A stretch of 64,000 bases of DNA, taken from assembly GCA_037127255.1 (NCBI GenBank), contig JBANSL010000018.1, forward strand, positions 11,133,175 to 11,197,174. Reading direction: 5' to 3'. A program made the translations under genes and the position numbers. This document shows positions 46,194-57,264 of this stretch, piece after piece (within the stretch, counting starts at the first letter, position 1; every line of letters starts with the position of its first letter). Below the pieces are notes generated by a model. The model was not told the DNA's origin, ran no database searches, and saw only the letters and a program-made list of their open reading frames with translations. The stretch comes from Persicaria tinctoria (lineage: Eukaryota > Streptophyta > Magnoliopsida > Caryophyllales > Polygonaceae).

Positions 46194-46595
46194 TGTTGGA
46201 AAATAATTCATATTTCAAATATATGAAAAGGTGTTTTGGGCTAAATAGTGGAACGTTCCGGAAGAATGTAGAATGCATCGGAAGTCCTCGGAACATGGTG
46301 AAATATTCTAGAAGCATATGGAGTGAGTTGTGAGTGAAGTTGAGTCTTCAGAATAACGTGAGTGAAGTGTGAGTCTCCTAAAGTTATTGTGTGTGAGTTG
46401 TGAGTCGAGTGAATCCTCACAAGTGTAGTGTGAGTGAGTGAGTTGGTCAAGAGTGGTGAGTGTAAGTGAGAGTCTTGTATCGAGCGAGGTGTACAAAATA
46501 GGTTCGTACATTAATACAAGTTCTCGTTTGTAAGGAGAGTTTGTACATCCGAGTCACACGTGATCGAGTGTTAGCTACCCGTTTTTTTCCCAACA
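46194..46595 (+). mobile_element. Solo LTR with 5-bp target duplication
   Basis: 402 bp beginning TGTTGGAAAA and ending TTTTCCCAACA (TG...CA with a 6-bp terminal inversion). It is flanked by a perfect 5-bp duplication AATGG (46189-46193 and 46596-46600). No internal retroelement sequence is attached, so it is a solo LTR left by recombination between two LTRs. The central part (46320-46470) is unusually rich in GTGAGT. Orientation is inferred from the TG/CA ends only. Confidence 0.8.
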
Positions 46596-46600
46596 AATGG

Positions 46601-48215
46601 TGATAGTGGTTCCCCTTGACGCACATAGGCCTCTCTGTGGGAAGAACATATCAGTTGGCTCGTTGTTGACTAAGTGTTGAAAAGGAGACGGCTTCGATGA
46701 TGTCCATTCTACTCGATCTATCATGTCTTTTCCATGTCGAGTTTTAGAGTCATCCATCCTTCTTTACCACAGCGTACTCTAAACGAGTAGAAAATCTCGT
46801 GAGCAATGAGAACATTATAATGAATCGTGTGGTCTGATGCGAACGCTCTTTGCAAAGGATGCATGAGTTTCCCAGTTACCTTTTTTTAGATGTTCAATAA
46901 TCATTTTTTAGATAATTTTATATATTGTTGAGCATAAGCTAATTGAGCTGTATGGACATGTTGTATTTGAATTGTCACATTTTGTCAAAAGGGTGATAAA
47001 TATATTATTGATTTGCATTAACAATTTTCTTGAAGAAAACAATTCATATTATTATTGATTTTAGGTAATCTACGTGTTGATCTTTTGGATCCATTTTAAT
47101 TCATATTATTGTTGGTGGGTGGAGCTTTGTAAGTAACTCCATAGCACTTATCGTTGTGAACCATTCACATTTATCTGACCACTTGTAGAGAATACATGTA
47201 ATAGAGATATGCATGTTCATTATTTCATTTATAAAGAAACTGATCGAATAACATCTAATTCTCTCTTGTATATTACTATGTACAACACCCCACTTTTCTT
47301 ACAAGTTAGTTAATCTATATTTTAGTTTCACATTGGATGTGGATTGTGGAGTGGTTAATTAAAATTAACAAAGTAGATAAATAAATTAAAATTTATAAAG
47401 GGAAAATGAATATTACATCATCTTAATCAGATATTAATGTTAGGGGTAATGAACTTTTAACCGGTGCAAACATATGGTCGAAAAAGCCGGTGATGTTAAT
47501 GGGAAGGTGGGAGTGGCCGATATCATAATATATAATTAATTAACTTGTAATTAAATTAATGAAAAATGGATGAATTGGATTTGGAAAGATATTTGACTGT
47601 GGATCGACCTACCTCCATAACCAAAATCAGGCAAATTAAATCTGATTAAAATGCAATTAAAGCTATAAGCTACTTTGACAAAATTTCCATCCCCTAAGTT
47701 TGACGTACCTAAACACCTTGCCACGGCCTGCCTATACACACCACGCCCTCTCTTTTTGCTTTCTTTGTTCCAATTAACATCCAAATACAAACCTACACCA
47801 CTTTTTCTCTTACCACTTATATACTTGTATTTGACTTCCTTTGAGTTTGTGAGCTAACTACATCCCCAATTTATTTTTATTTATAATAACTTAATACTCT
47901 TTACATTGACTAAAAATGGGTGATTGTTGTAGTTTAAATATATTTGTGTTATAGTTTAAATTTGGGTTCCATCTTTGGCTCCACGCCGACCTCCACCCTT
48001 TTTCTTCGATGAAAAAACAAAGCTTTACCTTCTTATCATTGGGTCAAGTTGATCTGTATATATCGATTTTCTTAGTACGTGACCCTTGCCGGTTGAATCA
48101 CGTGTTTGAGATTTACCACCAGAGGTAAGTTATCCTTAATATCAAATAATAATAATAACCAAAACTTTGTATGACAACATTTATAAGTATTACTAATATT
48201 TGAATAACATTATAT
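46601..48215. other. Gene-free stretch
   Basis: About 1.6 kb without a supported gene. Short frames at 47551-47857 lack family features. Confidence 0.4.
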
Positions 48216-48696
48216 CTATATAAAATCTTAATTTAGAAGAGTTTAGGATGATGTGTTAAGCTTAGAGGAATTTTAGGAGTCTCGACCAATCTTTTTTTTG
48301 CCATTTTTCTTTGATATTCTTTAATTCTATTTTTTTTTCTTCTTTTTCCTTTAATTCTCTTTTTTCTTTAATTTTTCTAACTATTGGGCTTAATTCAAAA
48401 CATTGATCTTAGCCTAAATTATAATTTTACTAGTTTTTTTTCTCTAAAAAAACAATGAGATTAATTCAAAACATAAAATTAATAATAAGAAAACATAAAA
48501 TTAATATTAGTAATCTATATATCTATATATCTATATATATCTATATATACTACTTTAGATCGTTTTCTCTACCTATGAGTTTAATTCAAAATATTTAATT
48601 ATCTGAACTTTTACAATTATGTTATAATATTAATTTAATATATTAAGAAGATTTTATTTATAAAAAATCGCGCCATGGCGCGGGGATCATACTAGT
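48216..48696 (+). mobile_element. Helitron-like element, 481 bp
   Basis: Starts TCTATATAAAATCTTAA after an A. Ends with a perfect 14-base palindrome CGCGCCATGGCGCG, 11 bases and CTAGT before a T. These match Helitron termini (5' TC, 3' hairpin, CTRRT, A/T target). It contains a (TCTATATA)n run near 48515-48550. Its 3' half is related to 38897-39200. No coding capacity. Confidence 0.6.
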
Positions 48697-49000
48697 TTAT
48701 ATTTAAGTACAATACTTTAAGTTCCATACTACTAAGTATTTTTATTTTTTTTATTATTATTGAACATCTCAGAGAATGCTTGATTTTTATTTAATAACTA
48801 ATATTAATATATTTTATGTTAGAGAAGTGCATAATATATATTATATACATATATTTTAAAACAAAGGTCCAGAGAGTACTGGCCTAGTTTATTTTTATTT
48901 ATCATAGCTTAATATTATACTAAAAAGGAAGGGTTGTTATAGGTTTTTTTTTGTTGATAAAGGCAAGAATTCGAAATACCAGATAAACCATTGCCTGATA
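48697..49000. other. Gene-free AT-rich stretch
   Basis: No gene. An 11-bp inverted pair GATAAAGGCAA / TTGCCTTTATC (about 48955 and 49039) was noted, but it is too short to call an element. Confidence 0.3.
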
Positions 49001-49047
49001 AATTGAGGAGAAAATTTGCCCAACGGGCCTTTTTTTTTTTGCCTTTA

Positions 49048-49700
49048 TCGAGGGAGTGTCCTCAAAGCCCGACAAATTAGGTTTTTGTCCACCTCTATTT
49101 TTTCTGGACAAAATTGCCCCTGAGATCTAAACATAATCTCAGAGATTTCTCGCATTTCAGCAAGACCTTGAAGGCTCCTCCTTCTCTCGCTCTCTTCCTC
49201 GCCCTTCATTCCTTGGCCTCGTTCTTCCTCTCTTTCGGCCTGCTGCACCATCAATGGTGGAACCTCCTCCTTCTCCGCTCTTTTTGAGCCTGTCGGTGAT
49301 GCTCTTCCGCCCCTCACGGTGATCTCCGCTTCTTCATCTTCATCCGGCATCGGAAGACTCCAGATCTGGCAGTTAGGGCGACGGCAGATGCTAATGGCCG
49401 GTTGCCTTTCGAACCAGCACTAGAGCAGATCCACTCGATCCCCGACGTTGATGTCCAGCACTAGAGCAGATCCACTCGTATTCGCATCCTGTCGTCTCTC
49501 CGGCGTCGCTATCCATCCACCACATCCGCTCGATCTCCGGGAGCCGGCGTCGCTGTCCATCCACCAAATCCGGCGTCGTTGTCCATCCACCAGATCCAAC
49601 TCGCGATCTTGCGTCTGGTGGACATTTTGCTAATATGGAGAGGGTGGTGGACATTTTCCTAATAAAGCCCAAAATATTGGACATCGAGGTAATCACCCCT
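49048..49700. mobile_element. Possible MULE-like element with GC-rich core
   Basis: The ends share an imperfect inverted motif (left TTAGGTTTTTGTCCACCTCT, right inverse TTAGGAAAATGTCCACCACC). Between them, GC content rises sharply (49140-49620), with open frames of about 100 residues on the minus strand that I do not recognise. The core holds short direct repeats: CCAGCACTAGAGCAGATCC twice (about 49418 and 49455), and GTCCATCCACCA-type units three times (49508-49590). No target duplication was found. Confidence 0.4.
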
Positions 49701-49719
49701 AAATTGAGAGGGTGAGTGA

Positions 49720-51257
49720 TCGATAGACTGGTTGACCGTCATGGTACAACAAAAGGTCAAAGGAAACAAAAGGAGAAAAAAAAAACCCGCAAACTTGGAC
49801 AAACAACATCATGCTCGATGTGTTATAGTTTACTTTTGTATTAAAAGGTAGATCCAACCTTATAATATAAAAATAAAATAAATTTGATATGAATTCTAAT
49901 TTACATGATTGGACCGAAATTTGATAGAAATTATAAATAAATAATAAAAAGAAAATGTGAAGATCGATTTTATTCTATCGAAGGGTGTACGTATTGCCGC
50001 CTTTGATACTAGTAAAAGAGCTTTAATTGCGTGCGATTAAAGGTGTGTAAGCGGTCAAAGGGAAGATATATAAATGACGCAAAATGAAAGTAATTAAAAG
50101 AAAACAAAGCAACCATTAATTTGGAGTGTGAAATTGATCAAATAAGAGAAGTTGCCACCTAAGTAGGTTGCTGATTATATAGTTATATGACTTATATCCC
50201 ATCCACGTACATGTGGAGACACATATCGGATGGCGACCTTCAAAACATGTATGCCTTGTGTTCTGAATTAAATGGTTAGGCCTCCACAATTTAGGAGTCG
50301 TGACAAGTTAGAGCATCCCATTAGAAAGAGTTAGAGCGGCCGGTGGTTTAATTGTCCTCCCTAGCTTGATAGAGACTTACAAGTTCAAGATTGACACTAG
50401 ATTTACTATTGTCGGCTTCCCATTGCCATGTGAGATAAGGAAAATCTTGCATCTATTATAAATGGTAAATAGTTCCAATATTTAAAAGATGATCAAATTC
50501 AATAATATTTTATTTTTATTTTTTGTGAATATAATTTATAATATGTGTATTTATTTGTTATACTTGTCCTTTTGGTTTATTATGTGTTCATGTTTGTGAT
50601 TGGGCTACGTACTTAGAAATACTCTCTCGACGTAGTCGAGGAAAGAGTGCCTATAACTTGACTCTCAAACCCTACCTAAGTGGGATAATTGAGAGCCATT
50701 TCTAATTAACTTTTACACCAATTTAAGTTTGTCAAGCGCAGTTAGGTTAGACGGATAATCTTGTATAAAATATTAAAATATTTTAACATCGATCGAGCAG
50801 AAAAATCAAATAGCATAGTACTATACCTAAAAGGTGATGAAATCCTTACACAAATTAATGTCGATATGGTCATGTATCAATCATAGTTAAGATACTCGAT
50901 CAATTGTATTAGGTCATCAACATAAAATGTTTTGGTTTCAATTTTTAGTGTCGAAAAAAAGGGGCGAAATGCATATATAAACTAGAAGCTTACCCATATA
51001 AAATAAAATGTGATTTGAACATAAAAGTTAACATCTTTTTGTAAAGGATAAACACCTTTCCTCTTTTTTGAATTGAAAGCACACATATTTGATTGTCTAG
51101 TCTATGTTGAAATGTGAATATGAAAGTCTGATTAGACTAATATGATTGGGGGTTGTGTGATCGGATGCACATGCGTTATAAATCCATCACATAAAAGTTT
51201 TATTATAAAATCATTTGTTAATGAGAAAAGTAGTTTAATTATCAACTTTATATACTG
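49720..51257. other. Gene-free stretch
   Basis: About 1.5 kb of AT-rich DNA with no supported gene or element. Confidence 0.4.
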
Positions 51258-51617
51258 GGGTCGTTTGGTATTGATATCTAGATATCAGCCCCAGATATCT
51301 GATATCTAGTGTTTAGTATGGCTAGATATCGATATCACTTAAACTGATATCGATATCTAGTGTTTGGTATCAATAGTATATCACTTGATATCAACTGATA
51401 TCTGATATCTGTGTTTGGTAATAATCCGATATCTATTTCGATATCAAATTTGACCTATTTTGATATATTGTTAGAGAGGTATCACTTGATATCGATACCG
51501 ATATCTTGATATCAATATATCAAAGATATCGCCCGATATCATTATATCGATACCAAACGAGCCGAACAAGATATAAAATATATCGCCCAATATCGTTATA
51601 TCGATACCAAACGAGCC
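51258..51617. mobile_element. MITE-like foldback packed with GATATC
   Basis: About 360 bp with inverted ends: left GGTCGTTTGGTATTGATAT, right inverse GGCTCGTTTGGTATCGATAT. The interior contains 18 copies of the palindrome GATATC in about 280 bp. The right end is duplicated (TACCAAACGAGCC ends at 51566 and again at 51617). The GGNTCGTTTGGTA terminus is seen in Tourist/hAT-like MITEs. No target duplication could be settled. Confidence 0.6.
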
Positions 51618-51785
51618 TAAATGGGTATTCTTCAAACTTTTCACATAAAACTCTTCAAACTCTTCACATCGGAATAGAAAAATAAAAAAAGTTTGCACAT
51701 GTTGAAATTAGAGGTTGTGTAAGAGGGAGGAGGAAAGGATTTGGTGAGGGGATGGTTATTGATAAACATGGACACACTAAAATCC

Positions 51786-53352
51786 GGAAGAGGATTCTCT
51801 CCTCATAAATCCCTCCTAATAACTTCCTAATGAGTTAATCATGGCCATTAAACAAAATAAAGGGTCAAGATTATATCTTTTAAATTACTCTAATTAATTC
51901 CAAAATTAAAATTGAAAACCCTCTTCAATTCCCCTCTACCGTCTCTTCCAAAATACTCCGTAGGAAGGTCTCTCTGCCGGCCGGTGAAATCTCAATTACA
52001 GTGAAATTGAATACCGGTGAGCAACAATTTACCTCTTGCTAGACCTAATTCGGCATGAAGTTTTGACAAAAAAAAGTTTGGTGGCCAAGAGATGAGCAAT
52101 GGATCTGACAATACTTAAAACACGAGGTTAGGTGAGTTATGGAGAGAGATCATGTATTCAAATTTAAACACAATTTGACAATTGATATTTGGATTCAATT
52201 TCCTTGCATATATGTATAACTATAAACTGTTGCAAACATACCCTTTTTTTTATCTATTACAAAGTTACAACCCTTCCTTGTATCAACATGTAACCGTAAC
52301 TCAAAATCTCTGAACTGATACACAAAACAAATGCTAGCGGTGGCTCAGTGCTGAAGACATGATTCAAGCAAATCAACATTTGATATCCACCTTTTTGCGA
52401 TCAGACGAAGGCAACAACAGTGCAACATTTGGAGCTGAGCATGAGAGCAATTTATGCGGCTTCGAATCGAAGGCCTCAGATTCGGAATCCATCAGCAATT
52501 GCCTCCTCAACAGCCTCTGCAAATGCCTAAATAGCTGCTGCTTAATCATCTCAAATGCCAAATCAATCTTAGCCATTTGCTCCCTGGTGTTCATATTGTA
52601 GGAAAATAGCCCCTAGAACAGCTCAAAACTATCCTTGGAGGTGTTATCAACCGGATTCAGCAAGCTCTCATAGCCCTTGGAATTGATAGGCGTGCTCAGC
52701 AAGTTGAGTTCTTCCGGAACCCTCTCCGTCAAGTGAGTGATGAACTGCGAACCTGCGGCATACTTATCGTGCTCGGCGCAACTCATCTCCACCATCCTAC
52801 ACCCTTCTCTCCTGAACACATCGACGAAACACTCACATCAGTTAACCCTAGGCTCCGATTTCCCAATCTGAACCTTATCGAACACAAATGTCAGCCCACC
52901 CCACCCGTTCTTCCCGGATTCGGGCCCGAACATCGGAAGTACAGAATGTCGAAATCGGGGGACAGGAGCTTGAGAAACAATGATCGGGGATTCGTGGGAA
53001 CTCCTTCACCGGACGTCGACGAAGAGGGTGTTGCGCTTGAGACGCTGCAGGGGAGGGATCGGTGGAGAGGATGGAGGTGAAGAGGAGGATGGCCTCCGGC
53101 TCCGGATGCTCCTCGCAGAGGTCGTTGTGGTCGAAGAAGAAGGAAACGCCGAGAACGGAGGCCAATTGCGAGCAATCGGAGCGAGAATGAGTGAGGACGA
53201 TGTGGTCCTGGCGAACGGATTTCCCTTTTAATTTTTGGAATTAATTGGAGTAATTTAGAAGATATAATCTTGACCCTTTATTTTTTTTAATGGCTATGAT
53301 TAACTCATTAGGAAGTTATTAGGAGGGATTTATGAGGAGAGGATCCTCTTCC
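51786..53352. mobile_element. Pack-MULE-like element carrying a TyrA gene copy
   Basis: 1567 bp with terminal inverted repeats of about 150 bp. The left end begins GGAAGAGGATTCTCTCCTCA and the right end is its near-exact inverse; both continue through TCCCTCCTAATAACTTCCTA and AAAGGGTCAAGATTATATCTT. A perfect 9-bp duplication CTAAAATCC flanks it (51777-51785 and 53353-53361). Between the repeats lies GC-richer DNA (about 52340-53228) that encodes, on the minus strand, a broken arogenate dehydrogenase. No transposase is present. Gene sequence between MULE termini is what defines a Pack-MULE. Confidence 0.88.
52373..53226 (-). pseudogene. Captured arogenate dehydrogenase (TyrA) fragment
   Basis: Arogenate dehydrogenase makes tyrosine from arogenate with NADP in plastids. 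The minus strand reads through the enzyme in shifting frames. First is VSFFFDHNDLCEEHP with LLFTSILSTD (about 53165-53060), then RLKRNTLFVDV, VKEFPR and LLSPDFDIL. Next come PMFGPESGKNGW and FVFDKVQIG (about 52950-52870), then FRREGCRMVEMSCAEHDKYA and GSQFITH (about 52820-52735). The end is YESLLNPVDNTSKDSFELF (52672-52616) and ARs QMAKIDLAFEMIKQQLF-like C-terminal helix (about 52590-52530). The plastid peptide and the N-terminal GxGxxG nucleotide-binding loop are absent. Frameshifts destroy the catalytic His that should precede PMFGP, and in-frame stops occur. It is not a working enzyme; the parent gene lies outside this window. Confidence 0.85.
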
Positions 53353-53361
53353 CTAAAATCC

Positions 53362-55145
53362 CACAATACCTGAGTGCTTCCATCTATAATTAAATCATTA
53401 CGTGGAAAGTCGCGTATACCACCTTGTGGGCCCACTGAAGCTGAGCCCATTAAATTTTCGGCCCAATATAGGCCCACCTTATCTTCATTCCCTTCCCTTG
53501 TACATTTTGACATTTTTTCCCGGTGCAGCACCAAAACGCTGTTTTTCTTCTTATAATTTTCTTAATTAAAATTCAGAATATAAAATTAATTAGCCACTAT
53601 TAAAAAAAATATGTATGGATGCAATTGAAAAAAATATGAAAAATCATACTCGTATTTATGCTATGAATCTTCCAGGCAGGTACCCAAAAAGGTCAATTTT
53701 GTCAGTATGGCCAGCAATTAGGGAGGAATTAAAATTAAGCATCTGATAAGAATAAAATAAAGATGAAGTGCATTAGCTGGATGGGTGATGTGGCCAAATT
53801 TCATCCTTTAAGGTTACACCAAGTACATATATTATTAATTATAATTTCATGGAGAGTAAAAATATTTTATTTTTATTATTTTTGAAAAGCAATTCGATAT
53901 ATCAATCAAATATACTCTACATATGGTAAAAATATGATAAATTAAGGGGTCGAAAAAATGAAAATAAGAGATACGAGAAGACAAATATATCTTGAGTAAG
54001 AAAACTGCAGGGTGCTTAAAATAAAAATATGGTAAATTAAGAGGTCAAAAAATGAAAATAACAGTAAATAATAAAATTGCAGGGTGCTTAAAGTAACGAG
54101 GATTATGGTTATTTATGCTCCTGTTTGACCCAGCAAAGATGTGACTACCAAGAAATGAACTTGCCTTTGTTTTCCTGATATTTTGACAAGTACAAATATT
54201 TTTATTACTATACACTTTATTTATTTATTTATTTTGACTGCTTTAGACGGAGTATTGAATTGCAAGAGGTTGACGAAATTACCCTAACTGCCACAAATTA
54301 AAACCCAAAACTTGAACAAATGTTATGTACCGGTAAAGGACGTTGTCTATACTTGAAAAAAAATAATCAGTTACAAGATTTAATGGGTTTATTGCTATAT
54401 TCTATACAGGTCCCGTTCCATATATGGATAGAATATTATAAATAATTTAGATATATTCTAATAAATAAATAATATAAATATAAATTATTTTTCACCAACA
54501 AATAATATAGATATAAATAAAATACGTAGTAATACTTAATAATATAATATAGATATAAATCATTTTATATTTCTATACCACGATATTTAACATTCAAATT
54601 CTCTTGAACACATGGGTACATGTAGAGTGGTCAAATATCGAATAAAAAATTAAAATTTGAATATGTTAAATAGACTAAAATTCTCTTATATGAATAATTT
54701 TTTTAATGAAACTCTTAGACAAATGGACACTTTTCAATAACTACTCTTTTGTTTTTTTACCTATTTTTAAAAGATAAGAATGACTAAACCGATCGAATTA
54801 GATTAAGGGAAAAATATATATATTATAGCTTTTTATCTCAAAATATCGACGCGTGCAGAAATTAAAAAAAAATTGATTACTCATCCAATTCTAAATTCCC
54901 TCTTTTATCACAATTTTTTTCAGTTGAAATTCTTGTAAAAGGGAAAATAAAATAAAACTTTCATCATTAGTAGGGCTACCTCCTATAACTTAAGTCCTAA
55001 TCCAGCCATTAACCATTAATAAATAGCACCTTGTGTTATGAAAAAAAAAAAAAAGATGTAGTAAGTGGAGGTACAAAGTGAAAATGCAAAATGGTCAATT
55101 TAAGCTTTGAAGTGCAAGTTGAAGTTGAGAAGTGAGAGGTGAGAG
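53362..55145. other. Gene-free stretch upstream of LOG
   Basis: About 1.8 kb of AT-rich DNA without a supported gene. Two short near-identical stretches (GGTAAATTAAG/GGTAAATTAAGAGGTCAAAA and TGCAGGGTGCTTAAA) repeat between 53930 and 54090. The right end should contain the LOG promoter. Confidence 0.4.
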
Positions 55146-55149
55146 ATAA

Positions 55150-55157
55150 TATAAAAG
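55150..55157 (+). promoter_or_regulatory. TATA box of the LOG gene
   Basis: TATAAAAG about 205 bp upstream of the LOG ATG. It is followed by a pyrimidine-rich leader containing CTTCTTCTTCCTCCTCCTC, typical of plant 5' UTRs. Confidence 0.5.
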
Positions 55158-55355
55158 GGAGGATGAGGTGAGGGGAGGGGAGAATAATTGACAACCACTT
55201 CTCCAAAGTCTCTCCCAATCCCATTCATAAGCTTTTCTTGGGTGTGAGCTGACTTGTTTCCCTTCATTCCTTTTTCAAACCCACCTCCTCCATTCTCTCT
55301 TCTTCTTCTTCCTCCTCCTCAACGTATTCGATCCTATAAGGTAAAAGATCAAAGA

Positions 55356-57264
55356 ATGGAAGGCACGAAGTTGTCGATTCAGTCAAGGTTTAAACGAGTG
55401 TGTGTATTCTGCGGTAGCAGTCCTGGCAAGAACCCTAGCTACCAGTTAGCGGCTCTTCAGCTCGCTAACCAACTAGTACGTCTCTCTCTCTCTCTCCTTT
55501 TTAACCAAGAATGAAAGAAACCATAACCATTTTTTCTCATTGGTCGATATAATTAAGTGGTTGTGAATTTGTTGGAGCAGGTTGAAAGAAACATAGACTT
55601 GGTGTATGGAGGAGGAAGCATTGGTCTAATGGGCCTCGTCTCTAGGGCCGTCTATAATGGTGGCCGCCATGTCTTGGGGTAATTTAATTTCCTCCTCGAT
55701 AAACTCTCAAAAAGATTACAGATTCGTCTGACGTGATGTGTTGATTGCTTTATATGATTAATTAGCTAATTTCATCTCTCTATTTTTGTTTTTGTGGTTG
55801 AAATTGCAGGGTGATTCCAAAGACCCTAATGCCAAAAGAGGTGAGAAATTATAATCCAATTAACCTAGCCTCTAATTTCATCATTAATGAATAATTATAT
55901 GATATTAATAAGAATTTATTTATTTTTAATCAAAAAAAAAAAACAGATAACCGGAGAGAAAGTAGGCGAAGTAAGAGCAGTGTCGGGGATGCATCAAAGG
56001 AAGGCAGAAATGGCGAGTCAAGCTGACGCCTTCATTGCCTTACCAGGTTTTGCTTCTTCTCCTCCCTCTTGATTAATTTAATTTAATTACTTAATTAGTC
56101 CATATAAAGTCCGTATAAAGTATAAACTAACCACAATTATTATGAAACTAATTATTGCATCATTAATAATTCATTATTAATTAGTGGTTTTAAGTTGATA
56201 TTCTTCATATATTAATTCAACTATGAAATGAATAGTTTTAGAAACAAGGACTTGACCCCCCCCCAACTTGCCGGCCTTCTTCCATGTGATCCCATTTTAC
56301 AATTAACGATAAAATACAAAATGACACGGCCCTCAATAATTCCGGCTTGCTTGGACTCTCCACTTCATTTTCACAAACTTTTGTACCTTCCAATTTGGCT
56401 GATATTTGAGACGAACGAATTTCACTTTGTTACAGTTCGAATCGAGATTTTTTTATATTTTAGAATCGGTTTAATGGAGGCGAAATTTCGTAAATTTTAT
56501 AAAATTCGAGCTATTTGAAACGGTGTTATTAAATCTTACCCCAATTTGAATTGAGAATAAAAATTAGTTTATCTTTAACTTGTTTAGGGGAAATGAAATC
56601 AATTTAACTTATAAAATTACTAATTTGTTTTGCAGGGGGTTACGGTACCTTAGAAGAGCTATTAGAAGTAATTACATGGGCTCAATTGGGGATCCATGAC
56701 AAACCGGTAAAGAGTCTACAATCATAATAAGATTCTCTAAGATCCGAAGATTATATATATAAATATAAAAATATAAAAATAAAGCAAGCCGTTACTAAAT
56801 GGAACAGGTGGGATTGTTGAACGTGGATGGGTACTACAACTCCCTATTGAGCTTCATAGACAAGGCGGTGGACGAAGGGTTCATCACCCCTGCCGCCCGC
56901 AGCATCATCGTCTCCGCCACCACCGCCTACGACCTCATGTGCAAGCTCGAGGTATATATATACAGTTTTTCTATTCTATGTTCTTGGAGCATAGGATAAG
57001 ATTACCATTTTAGTAAAATCATATCATTAATTAAAATGTATTAGCCAAATTTTAAATTAGATTCCTATAGTCGCTTATTTTTAATAGTCATATTTTCCAA
57101 TCAGAATCTTATCTATTGGTGACCCAGTTCATGTCACATTGTGTTAACTACGGGAGTGAATGCAGGATTACACGCCAAAGCACCGTGATGCGGTGTCGAA
57201 GCTGAGGTGGGAGGCGGAGCAGCAGCTAGGGTTCTCGTCGGCTAAGGCGGACATTGCACGTTGA
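55356..57264 (+). CDS. LOG: Cytokinin riboside 5'-monophosphate phosphoribohydrolase
   Basis: LONELY GUY enzyme. It releases ribose 5-phosphate from cytokinin nucleotides to give active free bases, in the cytosol and nucleus. Exons are 55356-55475, 55581-55678, 55810-55840, 55947-56046, 56636-56706, 56808-56951 and 57166-57264. All are in phase and give 220 residues, the normal length. The Rossmann-like fold begins [15 protein letters not shown] (residues 14-28). GGGSIGLMG is at 50-58, the catalytic Arg in MHQRK at 101, and PGGYGTLEE at 116-124 with catalytic Glu124. An upstream in-frame ATG (55254) would add 34 proline-rich residues not seen in the family, so 55356 is chosen. The member (LOG1-8) is not assigned. 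Confidence 0.96.

Noticed and set aside
48955..49049. Small hairpin GATAAAGGCAA / TTGCCTTTATC
   Set aside because: Eleven-base arms and poly(T) on both sides are expected by chance in such AT-rich sequence.
55254..55355. Upstream in-frame ATG extending LOG by 34 residues
   Set aside because: The extension is a CT-rich leader translated as proline/leucine and is absent from LOG proteins.
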